Positions 25,744 to 34,928 of a stretch of 64,000 bases of DNA are shown here, piece by piece. Under the pieces are notes generated by a model. The model was given only the letters and a program-made list of their open reading frames with translations, ran no database searches and was not told where the DNA came from. The first letter of the stretch is position 1. Every line of letters starts with the position of its first letter. Source of the DNA: Pseudomonas sp. LBUM920 (GTDB lineage: Bacteria; Pseudomonadota; Gammaproteobacteria; Pseudomonadales; Pseudomonadaceae); contig NZ_CP027762.1 of the NCBI RefSeq assembly GCF_003852315.1, positions 3,825,501 through 3,889,500 of the forward strand, given 5' to 3'. The translations under genes were made by a program, and so were the position numbers.

Positions 25744-25817
25744 TTCGCTGTCAACTCGACGAAATATCGCACATTAGTAGAACTATTCCACTGAAAACAA
25801 CAAAAGGAAGTTCGACC

Positions 25818-26966
25818 ATGAAGCACCCTCGACACCTGCTTTCGGGCCTCGCCCTGTCCATGCTGGTTGCCAGCGGTGGCGCCCAGGCCGCCGGGCTTAG
25901 CAGTGAACACAAGCCTTTCGGCAAAACCAACGACGGCACTGCCGTCGAGCAATACATCTTGCGCAACAGCCATGGCATGCAAGCCACGGTGATCACTTAC
26001 GGCGGCGTATTGCAGTCGCTGAAAGTGCCGGATAAAAACGGCAAGGTCGATGACGTCGTACTCGGTTTCGACGACGTGCAGGGCTATCAGAGCGGTACGG
26101 CCTTTTTCGGCGCGAGCATCGGCCGCTTCGGCAACCGTCTGGCCGCCGGGGCGTTCGAACTCGATGGCAAGCGTTACCAGGTGCCGCTCAACGATGGGCC
26201 CAACTCGCTGCACGGCGGTGCTCAGGGCTTCGACAAGCACGTGTGGCAAGCCGAACCGGTCAAGGGCAAGGATTCGGTCGGCGTGAAGCTGAGCTACCTG
26301 TCCAAGGACGGTGAAATGGGCTTCCCCGGCAACCTCAAGACCGAGGTCACCTACAGCCTCAACGATAAAAACGAACTGCACATCGACTACAAGGCCACCA
26401 CCGACAAACCCACGGTGCTGAACCTCACCAACCACAGCTACTTCAACCTCGCCGGCGCGGGCAATGGCGACATCCTCAAGCAAGTGGCGACCTTGCATGC
26501 CAGCCACTACACGCCGGTGAATGCCACGTTGATTCCGACTGGCGAACTGGCACCGGTCAAAGGCACGCCGATGGATTTCCTCACACCCACGCCAATCGGC
26601 CAGCGCATCAAGGACGACCATCCGCAGCTCAAGTTCGCCGAGCCCAAACAGGGTGGGTTTGACTTCAACTGGGCGCTGGACACCAAAGGCAATATCAAGC
26701 AACTCGCCGCCGAGGTGCACGACCCCGCCTCCGGCCGCCGCTTGCAGCTCTACACCACCGAGCCCGGCGTGCAGTTCTATACCAGCAACTTCCTGGATGG
26801 CACGGTGAAGGGCAAGGCCGGCAAGGCGTATGCGCATTGGAGCGCGTTTACCCTGGAAACCCAGCACTTTCCGGATGCACCCAACCAGCCAACATTTGCT
26901 TCGACCCGATTGAACCCTGGGCAGACCTACACCCAGAACACCGTGTTCAAGTTCTCCGCCGACTGA
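25818..26966 (+). CDS. galM: Periplasmic aldose 1-epimerase (mutarotase)
   Basis: A 382-residue GalM-type enzyme with a Sec signal peptide (MKHPRHLLSGLALSMLVASG, cleavage after AQA near residue 24), so it acts in the periplasm. Family motifs are ITYGGVLQSLKVPD, GRFGNRLAAGAFEL, the catalytic His in LNLTNHSYFNLAG and the C-terminal VQFYTSNFL and FTLETQHFPDAPNQP with the catalytic Glu. It interconverts anomers of sugars such as arabinose or galactose and so feeds uptake and C1 oxidation. AGGAAG precedes the ATG. Downstream is a REP hairpin and then the convergent araF gene. Confidence 0.92.
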   Translation: MKHPRHLLSGLALSMLVASGGAQAAGLSSEHKPFGKTNDGTAVEQYILRNSHGMQATVITYGGVLQSLKVPDKNGKVDDVVLGFDDVQGYQSGTAFFGASIGRFGNRLAAGAFELDGKRYQVPLNDGPNSLHGGAQGFDKHVWQAEPVKGKDSVGVKLSYLSKDGEMGFPGNLKTEVTYSLNDKNELHIDYKATTDKPTVLNLTNHSYFNLAGAGNGDILKQVATLHASHYTPVNATLIPTGELAPVKGTPMDFLTPTPIGQRIKDDHPQLKFAEPKQGGFDFNWALDTKGNIKQLAAEVHDPASGRRLQLYTTEPGVQFYTSNFLDGTVKGKAGKAYAHWSAFTLETQHFPDAPNQPTFASTRLNPGQTYTQNTVFKFSAD

Positions 26967-26969
26967 ACT

Positions 26970-27057
26970 GTGGGAGCGGGCTTGCTCGCGAAAGCGCTGG
27001 TTCAGTGACAGATGCAGTGACTGACCCTGCGCTTTCGCGAGCAAGCCCGCTCCCACA
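26970..27057. repeat. REP/BIME hairpin pair
   Basis: Inverted copies of TGTGGGAGCGGGCTTGCTCG and its complement flank about 40 bp, in the gap between the convergent epimerase and araF genes. It probably forms a long hairpin in both transcripts. Confidence 0.9.
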
Positions 27058-27109
27058 TTCAGTGATGTCTCGGCGTGACTCAGCAGTGGTTCATCGGTTT
27101 GGCCAACCC

Positions 27110-28114
27110 TCAGTTCCAGAGGCCGATTTTTTCCAGTTCCTGCTTGAAGTTGTCGCGGGTGATCAGCGTCACTTCATCCATGGCGGTGTACTTGGGCGGT
27201 TCCTTGCCGGTGGTGACCCAGTCGAACATCATCTTCGCGGTGTTGTAGCCTTCGATGTGCGGGCTGGGCAGCATCGAGCCGAAGAAGCCGCTGTTGGCTT
27301 TCTTCAATTCGCCGATGGCGTCGGTGCCATTGATACCGATGCCGATCACATTGGCCGCGGCAAAGCCTGCGGTTTCGGTGGCGCGTACGCCGCCGAGCAC
27401 AGTGTTGTCGTTCATGCCGCCGATGATCAGGTTTTTCGCGCCGCCGGGCAGTTTGACCAAGGCCGAGTTGGTGGCGTCCATGCTGCCCGGAACGTCGAGG
27501 GTCTTGGCGGCGGTGAACAGGATGTGATCCTTGGGAAAGCCTGCATCTTCCAGGGATTTGACCGAGCCGTCGGTACGCTTTTTACCGGTGTCGAGTTCGT
27601 TGAAGGTGTTGATCACCGCATAGGTGTCCTTCCAGTCCCAACCGCGTTTTTTCGCTTCAGCCGCCATCGCCGCGCCCTGCTTCTGGCCGACTTCAAAAGC
27701 GGCCATGCCCAGGTACGGCACGTCCTCCATGAAGTTGCCCTTGGCATCGACAAAGCGATCATCCACGGCAATCACTTTCAGGCCGTTGGCGCGCGCCTTG
27801 GCGACGATGGCCGGGCCGAGGGACACGTCCGGCGGGCAGATCACAAAGCCCTTGGCGCCGTTGGCCGCCAGGCTGTCGATGGCGGCCAGGGTTTTCTCGC
27901 CATCGGGCACGGCGATCTTGATCACGGTGAAGCCATGTTCCTTGCCGGCTTTTTCGGCAAACGCCCATTCGGTCTGGAACCACGGCTCTTCAGCCTGCTT
28001 GACCAGAAAACCGATCTTCACTTCTTCAGCAGCCAGCAGCAGGCCGCTCAGGCTCAGGGCTGACACCGCCACAGCGGCGCAGCACAGGGAACGCAAACCA
28101 CGACGACGATTCAT
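27110..28114 (-). CDS. araF: L-arabinose ABC transporter periplasmic binding protein, AraF-like
   Basis: A 334-residue periplasmic sugar-binding protein with signal peptide (cleavage after LLLAAE region near residue 28). It matches E. coli AraF closely: KIGFLVKQAEEPWFQTEWAF, IKIAVPDGEKTLAAIDSLAA, IAVDDRFVDAKG, GGMNDNTVLGGVRATE and DEVTLITRDNFKQELEK. It is the last gene of the minus-strand operon MFS, FAH, ALDH, lactonase, araF. No ATPase (araG) or permease (araH) gene follows; a REP hairpin and the convergent epimerase gene do. It may be an orphan left after loss of araGH, or may serve a transporter encoded elsewhere. Confidence 0.92.
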   Translation of the reverse strand: MNRRRGLRSLCCAAVAVSALSLSGLLLAAEEVKIGFLVKQAEEPWFQTEWAFAEKAGKEHGFTVIKIAVPDGEKTLAAIDSLAANGAKGFVICPPDVSLGPAIVAKARANGLKVIAVDDRFVDAKGNFMEDVPYLGMAAFEVGQKQGAAMAAEAKKRGWDWKDTYAVINTFNELDTGKKRTDGSVKSLEDAGFPKDHILFTAAKTLDVPGSMDATNSALVKLPGGAKNLIIGGMNDNTVLGGVRATETAGFAAANVIGIGINGTDAIGELKKANSGFFGSMLPSPHIEGYNTAKMMFDWVTTGKEPPKYTAMDEVTLITRDNFKQELEKIGLWN

Positions 28115-28152
28115 ACGGGTGACTCCTTGTTGTTGTTTTTGAATGTCAGGAT

Positions 28153-29016
28153 TTAACCGGCAAAGCGGTGACAGGGTGTACCGGGTACATCGACCTCGAT
28201 GGCCAATACCGCGCCATCCAGGGGGTGATCCAATGGGCTGGCGGCGCTGGTGATATAGAGCGTGGTGAGATTGGGCCCACCAAATACGCAACTGGTGGGG
28301 CGGCTGACGGGCAGTTCGATGACGCGGTCCACTGCACCGTCGGGCGTCAGGCGCAGCAGGCAACTGCCGTCCCAGCGTGCATTCCAGACATAACCCTGAC
28401 TGTCCATTGCCGAGCCGTCCGGCCCACCGCGTGGGTGCGGGCCAAACCAGACCTGCGCCGGGTCGAGCTGGCCGCCCTCCTGGATCACGTGCCGATAAAG
28501 CGTGCCGTCCATACTGTCGCCGAAATGCACCTGACTGCCGTCCTCGCTCCACAACAAGGTGTTGGGAATGCCCAGGCCGCGCAGTAGCGGCGTGACCTGC
28601 GCATCGGCGTCGATGCGAAACAGGCCACCTGAACGTCGGGTGATCGGCAGGTCTTCGCCCTGCTCGCCAATGTTGTTCTGCATGGTGCCCAGCCACAGGC
28701 GGCCCTGGGCATCGCAGCGCGCTTCATTACCCCGGTTGCCGGGTTGTGGGTCGGCCACACACAGCAGCGTCAGCGCTTCGGTCACCAGGTCGAGCCGGTA
28801 GACGCCGCTGCTCAAGGTCACAAGCGCATCGCCGCTTTCACACGGAATAAACGCCGAGACGTGCTCGGGCAACTGCCAGATCTGCAACTGCCCGTCCTTC
28901 AGGCGCAACGCCTGTTTGCCGATAATATTGACCCAATACAGCGCCTGGGTCGGCGCATCCCAAAACGGGCCTTCGCCCAACTGTGCACGGTGTGCGGTGA
29001 CGGCATTGAACGGCAT
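28153..29016 (-). CDS. SMP-30/gluconolactonase family sugar lactonase
   Basis: A 287-residue beta-propeller lactonase. Metal-binding signature residues are the N-terminal Glu in LGEGPFWD, Asn in GNRGNEARCDAQGRLWLGTM, and the later Asp in GLGIPNTLLWSEDGSQVHFGDS (in pieces GIPNTLLWSEDG). The family hydrolyses sugar-1,4/1,5-lactones to the acids with a divalent metal. In this operon the natural substrate would be L-arabino-lactone, giving L-arabinonate for the IlvD-type dehydratase. CAGGAG ribosome site precedes ATG 29016; 15 bp follow the ALDH gene and 38 bp precede araF. Confidence 0.88.
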   Translation of the reverse strand: MPFNAVTAHRAQLGEGPFWDAPTQALYWVNIIGKQALRLKDGQLQIWQLPEHVSAFIPCESGDALVTLSSGVYRLDLVTEALTLLCVADPQPGNRGNEARCDAQGRLWLGTMQNNIGEQGEDLPITRRSGGLFRIDADAQVTPLLRGLGIPNTLLWSEDGSQVHFGDSMDGTLYRHVIQEGGQLDPAQVWFGPHPRGGPDGSAMDSQGYVWNARWDGSCLLRLTPDGAVDRVIELPVSRPTSCVFGGPNLTTLYITSAASPLDHPLDGAVLAIEVDVPGTPCHRFAG

Positions 29017-29031
29017 GTGAACTCCTGTTTT

Positions 29032-30612
29032 TTACAGCGGCTCGCGCGATGGCGTGCCATCGACCAGCCGCTGGATGCGCAACGGGTTGGCGTTTTTCAA
29101 CGCGTCGGGCAGCAGGCTATCAGGGTAATTCTGGAAGCACACGGGACGCAGAAAGCGGTCGATGGCCAGGGTACCGACCGAAGTGCCGCGCGCGTCCGAG
29201 GTGGCCGGATAGGGCCCGCCGTGGACCATCGCGTCGCAGACTTCAACGCCGGTTGGGTAGCCATTGAGCAGGATGCGGCCGACTTTTTGTTCCAGCAGCG
29301 GGGTCAGTTCGGTGAACTGCTCAAAGTCGGCCGGCTCGCCAATAATCGTCGCCGTCAGTTGGCCGTGCAGCCCCTGCAAGGCGGCGCCGAGTTGGGCTTG
29401 ATCAGTCACTTCGACCACCACTGTGGTCGGGCCGAACACCTCTTCCTGCAGCACGTCATCGCCGTCGATCAGCAGGCGGGCGTCGGCCTTGAACAGCTGC
29501 GGCTGCGCCTGATTGCCCGCTTGGGCACTGCCCGCCAGATGCTGGATACCTGGGTGCGCGAGCAGTTTTTCCAGGCCTTTGCCATAGCTGCTCAAGGTGC
29601 CGGCGTTGAGCATGGTTTGTGCCGGCTGATCATTGATCAGGCGGGCCACCTGCTGGGTGAACGCGCTGAACTGCGGCGATGCGATGCCGATCACCAGGCC
29701 TGGATTGGTGCAGAACTGACCACAGCCTTGCACCACCGAGGCCGTCAGATCGCGGGCGATGGTGGGCGCCCGCGCCTGCAACGCCTGCGGCAATACGATC
29801 ACCGGGTTGATGCTCGACATCTCGGCAAACACCGGGATCGGCTGCGGCCGGGCTGCAGCCATGTCGCACAAGGCGCGACCGCCCTTGAGCGAGCCGGTAA
29901 AGCCGACCGCCTGGATCGCCGGGTGCTTGACCAGCGCCTCACCGACGCCGCCGCCGAAGATCATATTGAACACGCCCGCCGGCATTTCGGTGGCGTGGGC
30001 CGCGCGCAGGATTGCATCGGCGACTTGCTCGGCCGTAGCCATGTGCCCACTGTGGGCCTTGAACACCACCGGGCAACCCGCCGCCAGCGCGGCTGCGGTG
30101 TCGCCACCGGCGGTGGAAAATGCCAGGGGAAAGTTGCTCGCGCCAAACACGGCAACCGGGCCGAGGCCAATGCGGTACTGGCGCAGGTCCGGACGCGGCA
30201 ACGGCTGACGCTCGGGCAACGCTTTGTCGATGCGTGCGCCGTAGAAATCGCCACGCCGCAGCACCGTTGCGAACAGGCGCATCTGGCCGCTGGTGCGGCC
30301 GCGCTCACCGTTGATGCGCGCGGCGGGCAGCGCGGTTTCGCGGCAGACCAACGCGATGAACTCATCACCCAGCGCGTCCAGCTCGTCGGCTATTGCGTCG
30401 AGAAACTGCGCGCGCCGCGAAGCACTCAACCCGCGGTATGCCGGGTAAGCAGCGGCGGCCGCCGTGGCGGCGGCGTCGACTTCTTCGGGGGTCGCCTGGA
30501 AAAAATCCTGCGGCAAGGCTTCGCCGGTGCTGGCATCGACGCTGTGCAGGGTCACGCTGCCGAGCGCACTGCGCTGGCCGCCGATGTAGTTGTGGCCGAG
30601 GAATTGGGTCAT
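29032..30612 (-). CDS. Aldehyde dehydrogenase (NADP+), probable alpha-ketoglutaric semialdehyde dehydrogenase
   Basis: A 526-residue aldehyde dehydrogenase of the NADP-dependent 2,5-dioxovalerate dehydrogenase type. Visible are the cofactor stretch GPVAVFGASNFPLAFSTAGGD, the general-base Glu in VFAEMSSINPVI and the catalytic Cys in VQGCGQFCTNPGLV. The length and SINPV pattern fit KGSADH type II/III enzymes. In the pentose route it oxidises 2-oxoglutarate semialdehyde to 2-oxoglutarate. Start ATG 30612 has AAGGAG upstream; the open frame extending beyond it overlaps the FAH gene and is not coding. It begins 10 bp after the FAH gene. Confidence 0.88.
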   Translation of the reverse strand: MTQFLGHNYIGGQRSALGSVTLHSVDASTGEALPQDFFQATPEEVDAAATAAAAAYPAYRGLSASRRAQFLDAIADELDALGDEFIALVCRETALPAARINGERGRTSGQMRLFATVLRRGDFYGARIDKALPERQPLPRPDLRQYRIGLGPVAVFGASNFPLAFSTAGGDTAAALAAGCPVVFKAHSGHMATAEQVADAILRAAHATEMPAGVFNMIFGGGVGEALVKHPAIQAVGFTGSLKGGRALCDMAAARPQPIPVFAEMSSINPVIVLPQALQARAPTIARDLTASVVQGCGQFCTNPGLVIGIASPQFSAFTQQVARLINDQPAQTMLNAGTLSSYGKGLEKLLAHPGIQHLAGSAQAGNQAQPQLFKADARLLIDGDDVLQEEVFGPTTVVVEVTDQAQLGAALQGLHGQLTATIIGEPADFEQFTELTPLLEQKVGRILLNGYPTGVEVCDAMVHGGPYPATSDARGTSVGTLAIDRFLRPVCFQNYPDSLLPDALKNANPLRIQRLVDGTPSREPL

Positions 30613-30622
30613 GTAGATCTCC

Positions 30623-31615
30623 TTAAAGGGTGATGACATTGCCGGGCTCGAACACCGCGTCGGCCTTGCCGACCGTGTTGACCAGCGGCGCGCCGAATTC
30701 GGCCTGGCTGATCTCGAATACATCGCCCGGTTGGGTATGTATACCGTCGGCAAATGACAAGGTGGCGGTGCCGAAGAAATGCACGTGCACGTCGCCCGGT
30801 GTGAGGAATTGACTGTATTTGAAGTGGTGATACTCAAGGTTTTCCAGGCTGTGGCACATATTGGCCTCGCCGCTGAGGAATTCGTTTTGCCAGATCACTT
30901 CGCCGTCACGCAGGATGCGGCTGGTGCCCGCCAGGTGCTGCGGCAACTCGCCAACGCGTAACTCAGGGCCATAGCTGCAACTGCGCAACTTGGAATGGGC
31001 CAGGTACAGGTAGTTTTTGCGCTCCATCACGTGATCAGAGAATTCGTTGCCCATGGCAAAACCAAGGCGATAGGGTTTGCCGTCGTGGCCGATCACGTAG
31101 AGGCCGCCGATTTCCGGTTCTTCACCGGCGTCTTCGGCAAACGGCGGCACCGGGAAAGCCTGGCCCGGGCGTACCACGATGCTGCCGTCGCCTTTGTAGA
31201 ACCACTCCGGTTGCACACCGACTTGGCCAGACGCGGGCTTGCCGCCCTCCACGCCCCATTTGAAGATGCGCAGGGTGTCGGTCATCGCACTGTCGTCACC
31301 GGCCTGCTGGTGCATCTTGTCCCGCGCCGAGGCGCTGCCCAGGTGGGTCAGGCCGGTGCCGCTGATCAACAGGTGAGCCGGGTCCGGGTGGTCGAGCGGC
31401 GGCAGGATTTTCAGGTCGGCCAGCAGTGCACCGTAGTCGTAGCTGTCGCCCAGGCCCAACCTGTCGACCTGCTGCGCCAACTTGATGCCCGCCTCGATGG
31501 CCGCCAACGCCAGCTCACGCACGCTGCGGGCCGTTTGCACTTCGCGCAGCTGGGTGCCTTCTACGACGCCAACACGGCGCTCACCGTTGCGTAACTCAAA
31601 CTGAACTAAACGCAT
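30623..31615 (-). CDS. FAH-family protein, AraD1-like (2-keto-3-deoxy sugar acid dehydratase/hydrolase)
   Basis: A 330-residue fumarylacetoacetate-hydrolase-family enzyme. The family core is visible as GLTHLGSASARDKMH, then the acidic metal site region GEEPEIGGLYVIGHDGKPYRLGFAMGNEFSDHVMER (in pieces EEPEIGGLYVIG and GFAMGNEFSDHVMER), and the C-terminal PGDVFEISQAEFGAPLVNTV. Related AraD1-type proteins occur in pentonate operons and act on 2-keto-3-deoxy or 2,4-diketo-3-deoxy pentonates. Here it would follow the IlvD-type dehydratase. The exact reaction, dehydration to the semialdehyde or hydrolysis, cannot be settled from sequence. GAGGAG ribosome site; 15 bp after the MFS gene. Confidence 0.85.
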   Translation of the reverse strand: MRLVQFELRNGERRVGVVEGTQLREVQTARSVRELALAAIEAGIKLAQQVDRLGLGDSYDYGALLADLKILPPLDHPDPAHLLISGTGLTHLGSASARDKMHQQAGDDSAMTDTLRIFKWGVEGGKPASGQVGVQPEWFYKGDGSIVVRPGQAFPVPPFAEDAGEEPEIGGLYVIGHDGKPYRLGFAMGNEFSDHVMERKNYLYLAHSKLRSCSYGPELRVGELPQHLAGTSRILRDGEVIWQNEFLSGEANMCHSLENLEYHHFKYSQFLTPGDVHVHFFGTATLSFADGIHTQPGDVFEISQAEFGAPLVNTVGKADAVFEPGNVITL

Positions 31616-31630
31616 GAAATTTCTCCTCGA

Positions 31631-32953
31631 TTAAGTACGCGTGGCACCCCGGGCGCTGGCGGCAAATTGCTCGGCGGGCAGCACGTGCTTGCGTTCCAGC
31701 ACGCGGTACACCACGCCGGTCAGCAGTAACCCGAACACCATCACACCCGACAGGAAGTACAAGCCCGAGCCCAGGTTGCCGGTGTACTCCTTGAGCGCGC
31801 CGATCACGAACGGGCCGATGTAGCCGCCGAGGTTGCCCACCGAGTTGATCAACGCAATGCCCGCCGCCGCACTGGCGCCGGCAAAAAAGCGCCCCGGCAA
31901 GGTCCAGAACACCGCCGTGCAGGAAAACAGCGCGAACGCCGCCAGGCACAGCGCGGCCATTTGCAGCACCGGCAAGCTCAGCCAGGCACTCAAGAACAGC
32001 CCGATGGCGCCCAGCACATACAGCACCGCGAGATGGCCGTAGCGATCATTCAAACGGTCGGAGCTGCGCGGGATGATCAACAGGCCGAGGATGCCAAAGA
32101 TATACGGCACCGCCGAGACAAAACCGGTGACCAGGTCACTGCCGCCGAACTGCTTGATCAGCGTCGGCAGCCACAGACCGAGCCCATAAATGCTCAGGGT
32201 TACAGGCAGGTAGAACAGCGCCAGCAGCAGCACTCGCTTGTCCTTCAGCGCATGCAGCGGGTTGCCGTGACGGGTCTGGCCGTAGGCTTGCAGGTCTTTA
32301 TTCAGCTCGCCGGTGAGCCAGGTTTTCTCGGCCTCGCTCATCCACTTGACCTGCTGGGGGCCGTCCGGCAGCCAGCGCAGCACTGGCCAGGTCAGCAACA
32401 GCGCCGGCGTGCCGATGACAATGAACAACCACTGCCAGCCATGCAGGCCGAGGATGCCGTCCATGCCCAGCAAGCCGCCGGACACGGGGCCGGTGATCAT
32501 CATCGCAATGGGTTGGGAGAGGATGAACAGCCCGAGGATCTTGCCGCGATGGCGCACCGGGAACCATTGGGTGATGTAGTACAGCACGCCCGGAAAGAAC
32601 CCCGCCTCCGCCGCGCCGAGCAAAAAGCGCATCAGGTAGAAACTGTGCGGCCCTTGCACGAAGGCCATGCCGATAGTGATCGCGCCCCAGGTCAGCATGA
32701 TGCGCGCAAACCAGCGCCGCGCGCCGAAGCGGTCGAGCATCAGGTTGCTGGGGATCTCGAACAGGAAGTAGCCAATGAAGAACAGCCCCGCGCCCAGGCC
32801 ATAGGCGGCGTCGCCAATGCCGACATCGGCGCCCATGTGCAGCTTGGCGAAACCCACTGCCGAGCGATCCACGTAGGCGATCAGGTAGAGCAGGATCAGG
32901 AAGGGAATCAGTTTCAGCGTGATGCGCCGAATAAGCCGCAGCTCCTGGCTCAT
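31631..32953 (-). CDS. MFS transporter, anion:cation symporter type (sugar-acid uptake)
   Basis: A 440-residue inner-membrane carrier with 12 predicted helices, similar to the DgoT/tartrate/hexuronate symporter (ACS) branch. The N-terminus has LILLYLIAYVDRSAVGFAKL, and the inter-helix signature is GAAEAGFFPGVLYYITQWFPVRHRGK. ACS members bring in sugar acids with protons. It is the first gene of the five-gene minus-strand operon and divergent from the IlvD-type dehydratase, with candidate GntR operators between. It probably imports pentonate or the pentose itself. With araGH missing it may be the main uptake route here. Confidence 0.88.
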   Translation of the reverse strand: MSQELRLIRRITLKLIPFLILLYLIAYVDRSAVGFAKLHMGADVGIGDAAYGLGAGLFFIGYFLFEIPSNLMLDRFGARRWFARIMLTWGAITIGMAFVQGPHSFYLMRFLLGAAEAGFFPGVLYYITQWFPVRHRGKILGLFILSQPIAMMITGPVSGGLLGMDGILGLHGWQWLFIVIGTPALLLTWPVLRWLPDGPQQVKWMSEAEKTWLTGELNKDLQAYGQTRHGNPLHALKDKRVLLLALFYLPVTLSIYGLGLWLPTLIKQFGGSDLVTGFVSAVPYIFGILGLLIIPRSSDRLNDRYGHLAVLYVLGAIGLFLSAWLSLPVLQMAALCLAAFALFSCTAVFWTLPGRFFAGASAAAGIALINSVGNLGGYIGPFVIGALKEYTGNLGSGLYFLSGVMVFGLLLTGVVYRVLERKHVLPAEQFAASARGATRT

Positions 32954-33044
32954 GGGTCGATCTCCGATTGTTGTTTTTATAGAAGCTCGGGGGGCGCCTC
33001 TCGCGAAAAACCGCGAGGGTCATGCCTCAGTTAAGTCGGACTAT

Positions 33045-33057
33045 ATAGTATGACTAT
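33045..33057. promoter_or_regulatory. Candidate FadR/GntR operator, site 1
   Basis: ATAGT-ATG-ACTAT inverted repeat upstream of the MFS operon, within an A+T-rich promoter region. It fits the TnGT-N3-ACnA pattern of FadR-subfamily GntR regulators, whose gene is at 34929. Confidence 0.6.
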
Positions 33058-33118
33058 TTTCAAAACAACACTTCCAAAGCCTCGATTTTGCGCTTATGTT
33101 TAGCCGTATATAGAAGAT

Positions 33119-33131
33119 ATAGTCATACAAT
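33119..33131. promoter_or_regulatory. Candidate FadR/GntR operator, site 2
   Basis: ATAGT-CAT-ACAAT lies 14 bp before the dehydratase ATG. It is close to the reverse complement of site 1, 74 bp away (about seven helical turns), so one regulator could control both divergent units. Confidence 0.6.
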
Positions 33132-33144
33132 AAGAGAAACCACC

Positions 33145-34881
33145 ATGCCTGATAAAACGCCCACCCTCCGCTCCGCCCAGTGGTTTGGCACCGCCGACAA
33201 GAACGGCTTCATGTACCGCAGCTGGATGAAGAACCAGGGCATCGCCGACCATCAGTTCCATGGCAAACCGATCATCGGTATCTGCAATACCTGGTCGGAG
33301 CTGACGCCGTGCAACGCGCACTTCCGCCAGATCGCCGAGCATGTCAAACGGGGTGTCATCGAGGCCGGTGGCTTCCCGGTGGAATTCCCGGTGTTTTCCA
33401 ATGGCGAGTCCAACCTGCGGCCCACCGCCATGCTCACCCGCAACCTGGCGAGCATGGACGTGGAGGAAGCGATTCGCGGCAACCCCATCGACGGCGTGGT
33501 GCTGCTGACCGGTTGCGACAAAACCACCCCGGCGCTGCTGATGGGCGCGGCCAGTTGCGACGTGCCGGCCATCGTCGTCACCGGCGGGCCGATGCTCAAT
33601 GGCAAACACAAAGGCCAGGACATCGGCTCGGGCACGGTGGTGTGGCAGCTCAGCGAACAGGTCAAGGCCGGCACCATCACCCTGGACGATTTCCTCGCGG
33701 CCGAAGGCGGCATGTCGCGCTCTGCCGGCACCTGCAACACCATGGGCACGGCCTCCACCATGGCCTGCATGGCCGAGGCACTGGGCACTTCCCTGCCCCA
33801 CAACGCGGCGATCCCGGCGGTGGATGCGCGCCGGTATGTGCTGGCGCATATGTCCGGCATGCGTGCGGTAGCAATGGTGCGCGAAGACTTGAAGCTGTCG
33901 AAGATCCTCACCAAGCAAGCGTTTGAAAACGCGATCCGCGTGAATGCCGCCATCGGCGGCTCAACCAACGCGGTGATTCATTTGAAAGCCATCGCCGGGC
34001 GCATCGGTGTCGAGCTCGACCTGGATGACTGGACGCGCATGGGCCGCGGCGTGCCGACCATCGTCGACCTGCAGCCGTCTGGGCGCTTCCTGATGGAAGA
34101 GTTCTATTACGCCGGCGGCCTGCCCGCTGTGCTGCGCCGTCTTGGCGAAGCCAACCTTATCCCCCACCCGGACGCCTTGACCGTCAACGGCAAGTCCCTG
34201 GGCGAGAACACCAAGGACTCGCCGATTTACGGCCAGGACGAAGTGATCCGCACCCTCGACAACCCGATCCGCGCCGACGGCGGCATTTGCGTGCTGCGTG
34301 GCAACCTGGCGCCGTTGGGCGCCGTGCTCAAACCATCGGCCGCCAGCCCCGAGTTGATGCAGCACCGTGGCCGGGCTGTGGTGTTCGAGGACTTCGACAT
34401 GTACAAGGCGCGCATCAATGACCCGGAGCTGGACGTGGATGCCGATTCGATCCTGGTCATGAAAAACTGCGGCCCCAAGGGTTACCCGGGCATGGCCGAA
34501 GTCGGCAACATGGGCTTGCCCGCCAAGCTGCTGGCCCAGGGCGTGACCGATATGGTGAGGATTTCCGATGCGCGCATGAGCGGCACCGCTTACGGCACGG
34601 TGGTATTGCACGTGGCACCCGAAGCCGCCGCCGGTGGCCCGTTGGCCACGGTGAAGGAAGGCGACTGGATTGAACTCGATTGCGCCAATGGCCGCCTGCA
34701 CCTGGACATCCCCGACGCAGAGCTGGCAGCCCGCATGGCCGACCTGCCGCCACCGCAGAAGCTGATCGTCGGCGGCTACCGTCAGCTGTATATCGACCAC
34801 GTGTTGCAGGCCGACCAAGGCTGTGACTTTGACTTTCTGGTGGGCTGCCGTGGGGCTGAAGTCCCGCGTCATTCCCACTAA
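33145..34881 (+). CDS. IlvD/Edd-family sugar-acid dehydratase (probable L-arabinonate dehydratase)
   Basis: A 578-residue Fe-S dehydratase. The three cluster cysteines are seen in GICNTWSELTPC, LLTGCDKTTPALLMGAASC and SRSAGTCNTMGTASTMACM. The C-terminal MKNCGPKGYPGMAEVGNMG and RISDARMSGTAYGTVVLHVAPE hold the catalytic Ser region. Length and pattern fit arabinonate/xylonate dehydratases rather than dihydroxyacid dehydratase. It removes water from the pentonate to form 2-keto-3-deoxypentonate. Transcribed divergently from the rest of the pathway and followed 47 bp later by the GntR regulator, with which it probably forms an operon. Confidence 0.9.
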   Translation: MPDKTPTLRSAQWFGTADKNGFMYRSWMKNQGIADHQFHGKPIIGICNTWSELTPCNAHFRQIAEHVKRGVIEAGGFPVEFPVFSNGESNLRPTAMLTRNLASMDVEEAIRGNPIDGVVLLTGCDKTTPALLMGAASCDVPAIVVTGGPMLNGKHKGQDIGSGTVVWQLSEQVKAGTITLDDFLAAEGGMSRSAGTCNTMGTASTMACMAEALGTSLPHNAAIPAVDARRYVLAHMSGMRAVAMVREDLKLSKILTKQAFENAIRVNAAIGGSTNAVIHLKAIAGRIGVELDLDDWTRMGRGVPTIVDLQPSGRFLMEEFYYAGGLPAVLRRLGEANLIPHPDALTVNGKSLGENTKDSPIYGQDEVIRTLDNPIRADGGICVLRGNLAPLGAVLKPSAASPELMQHRGRAVVFEDFDMYKARINDPELDVDADSILVMKNCGPKGYPGMAEVGNMGLPAKLLAQGVTDMVRISDARMSGTAYGTVVLHVAPEAAAGGPLATVKEGDWIELDCANGRLHLDIPDAELAARMADLPPPQKLIVGGYRQLYIDHVLQADQGCDFDFLVGCRGAEVPRHSH

Positions 34882-34928
34882 TTGGGATGCTATGATGCCG
34901 CCTATTTAGCCAGGGCCTCCCGTTCGTT

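Noticed and set aside
28744..30633. 629-codon open frame on the plus strand
   Set aside because: Antisense shadow of the lactonase and aldehyde dehydrogenase genes.
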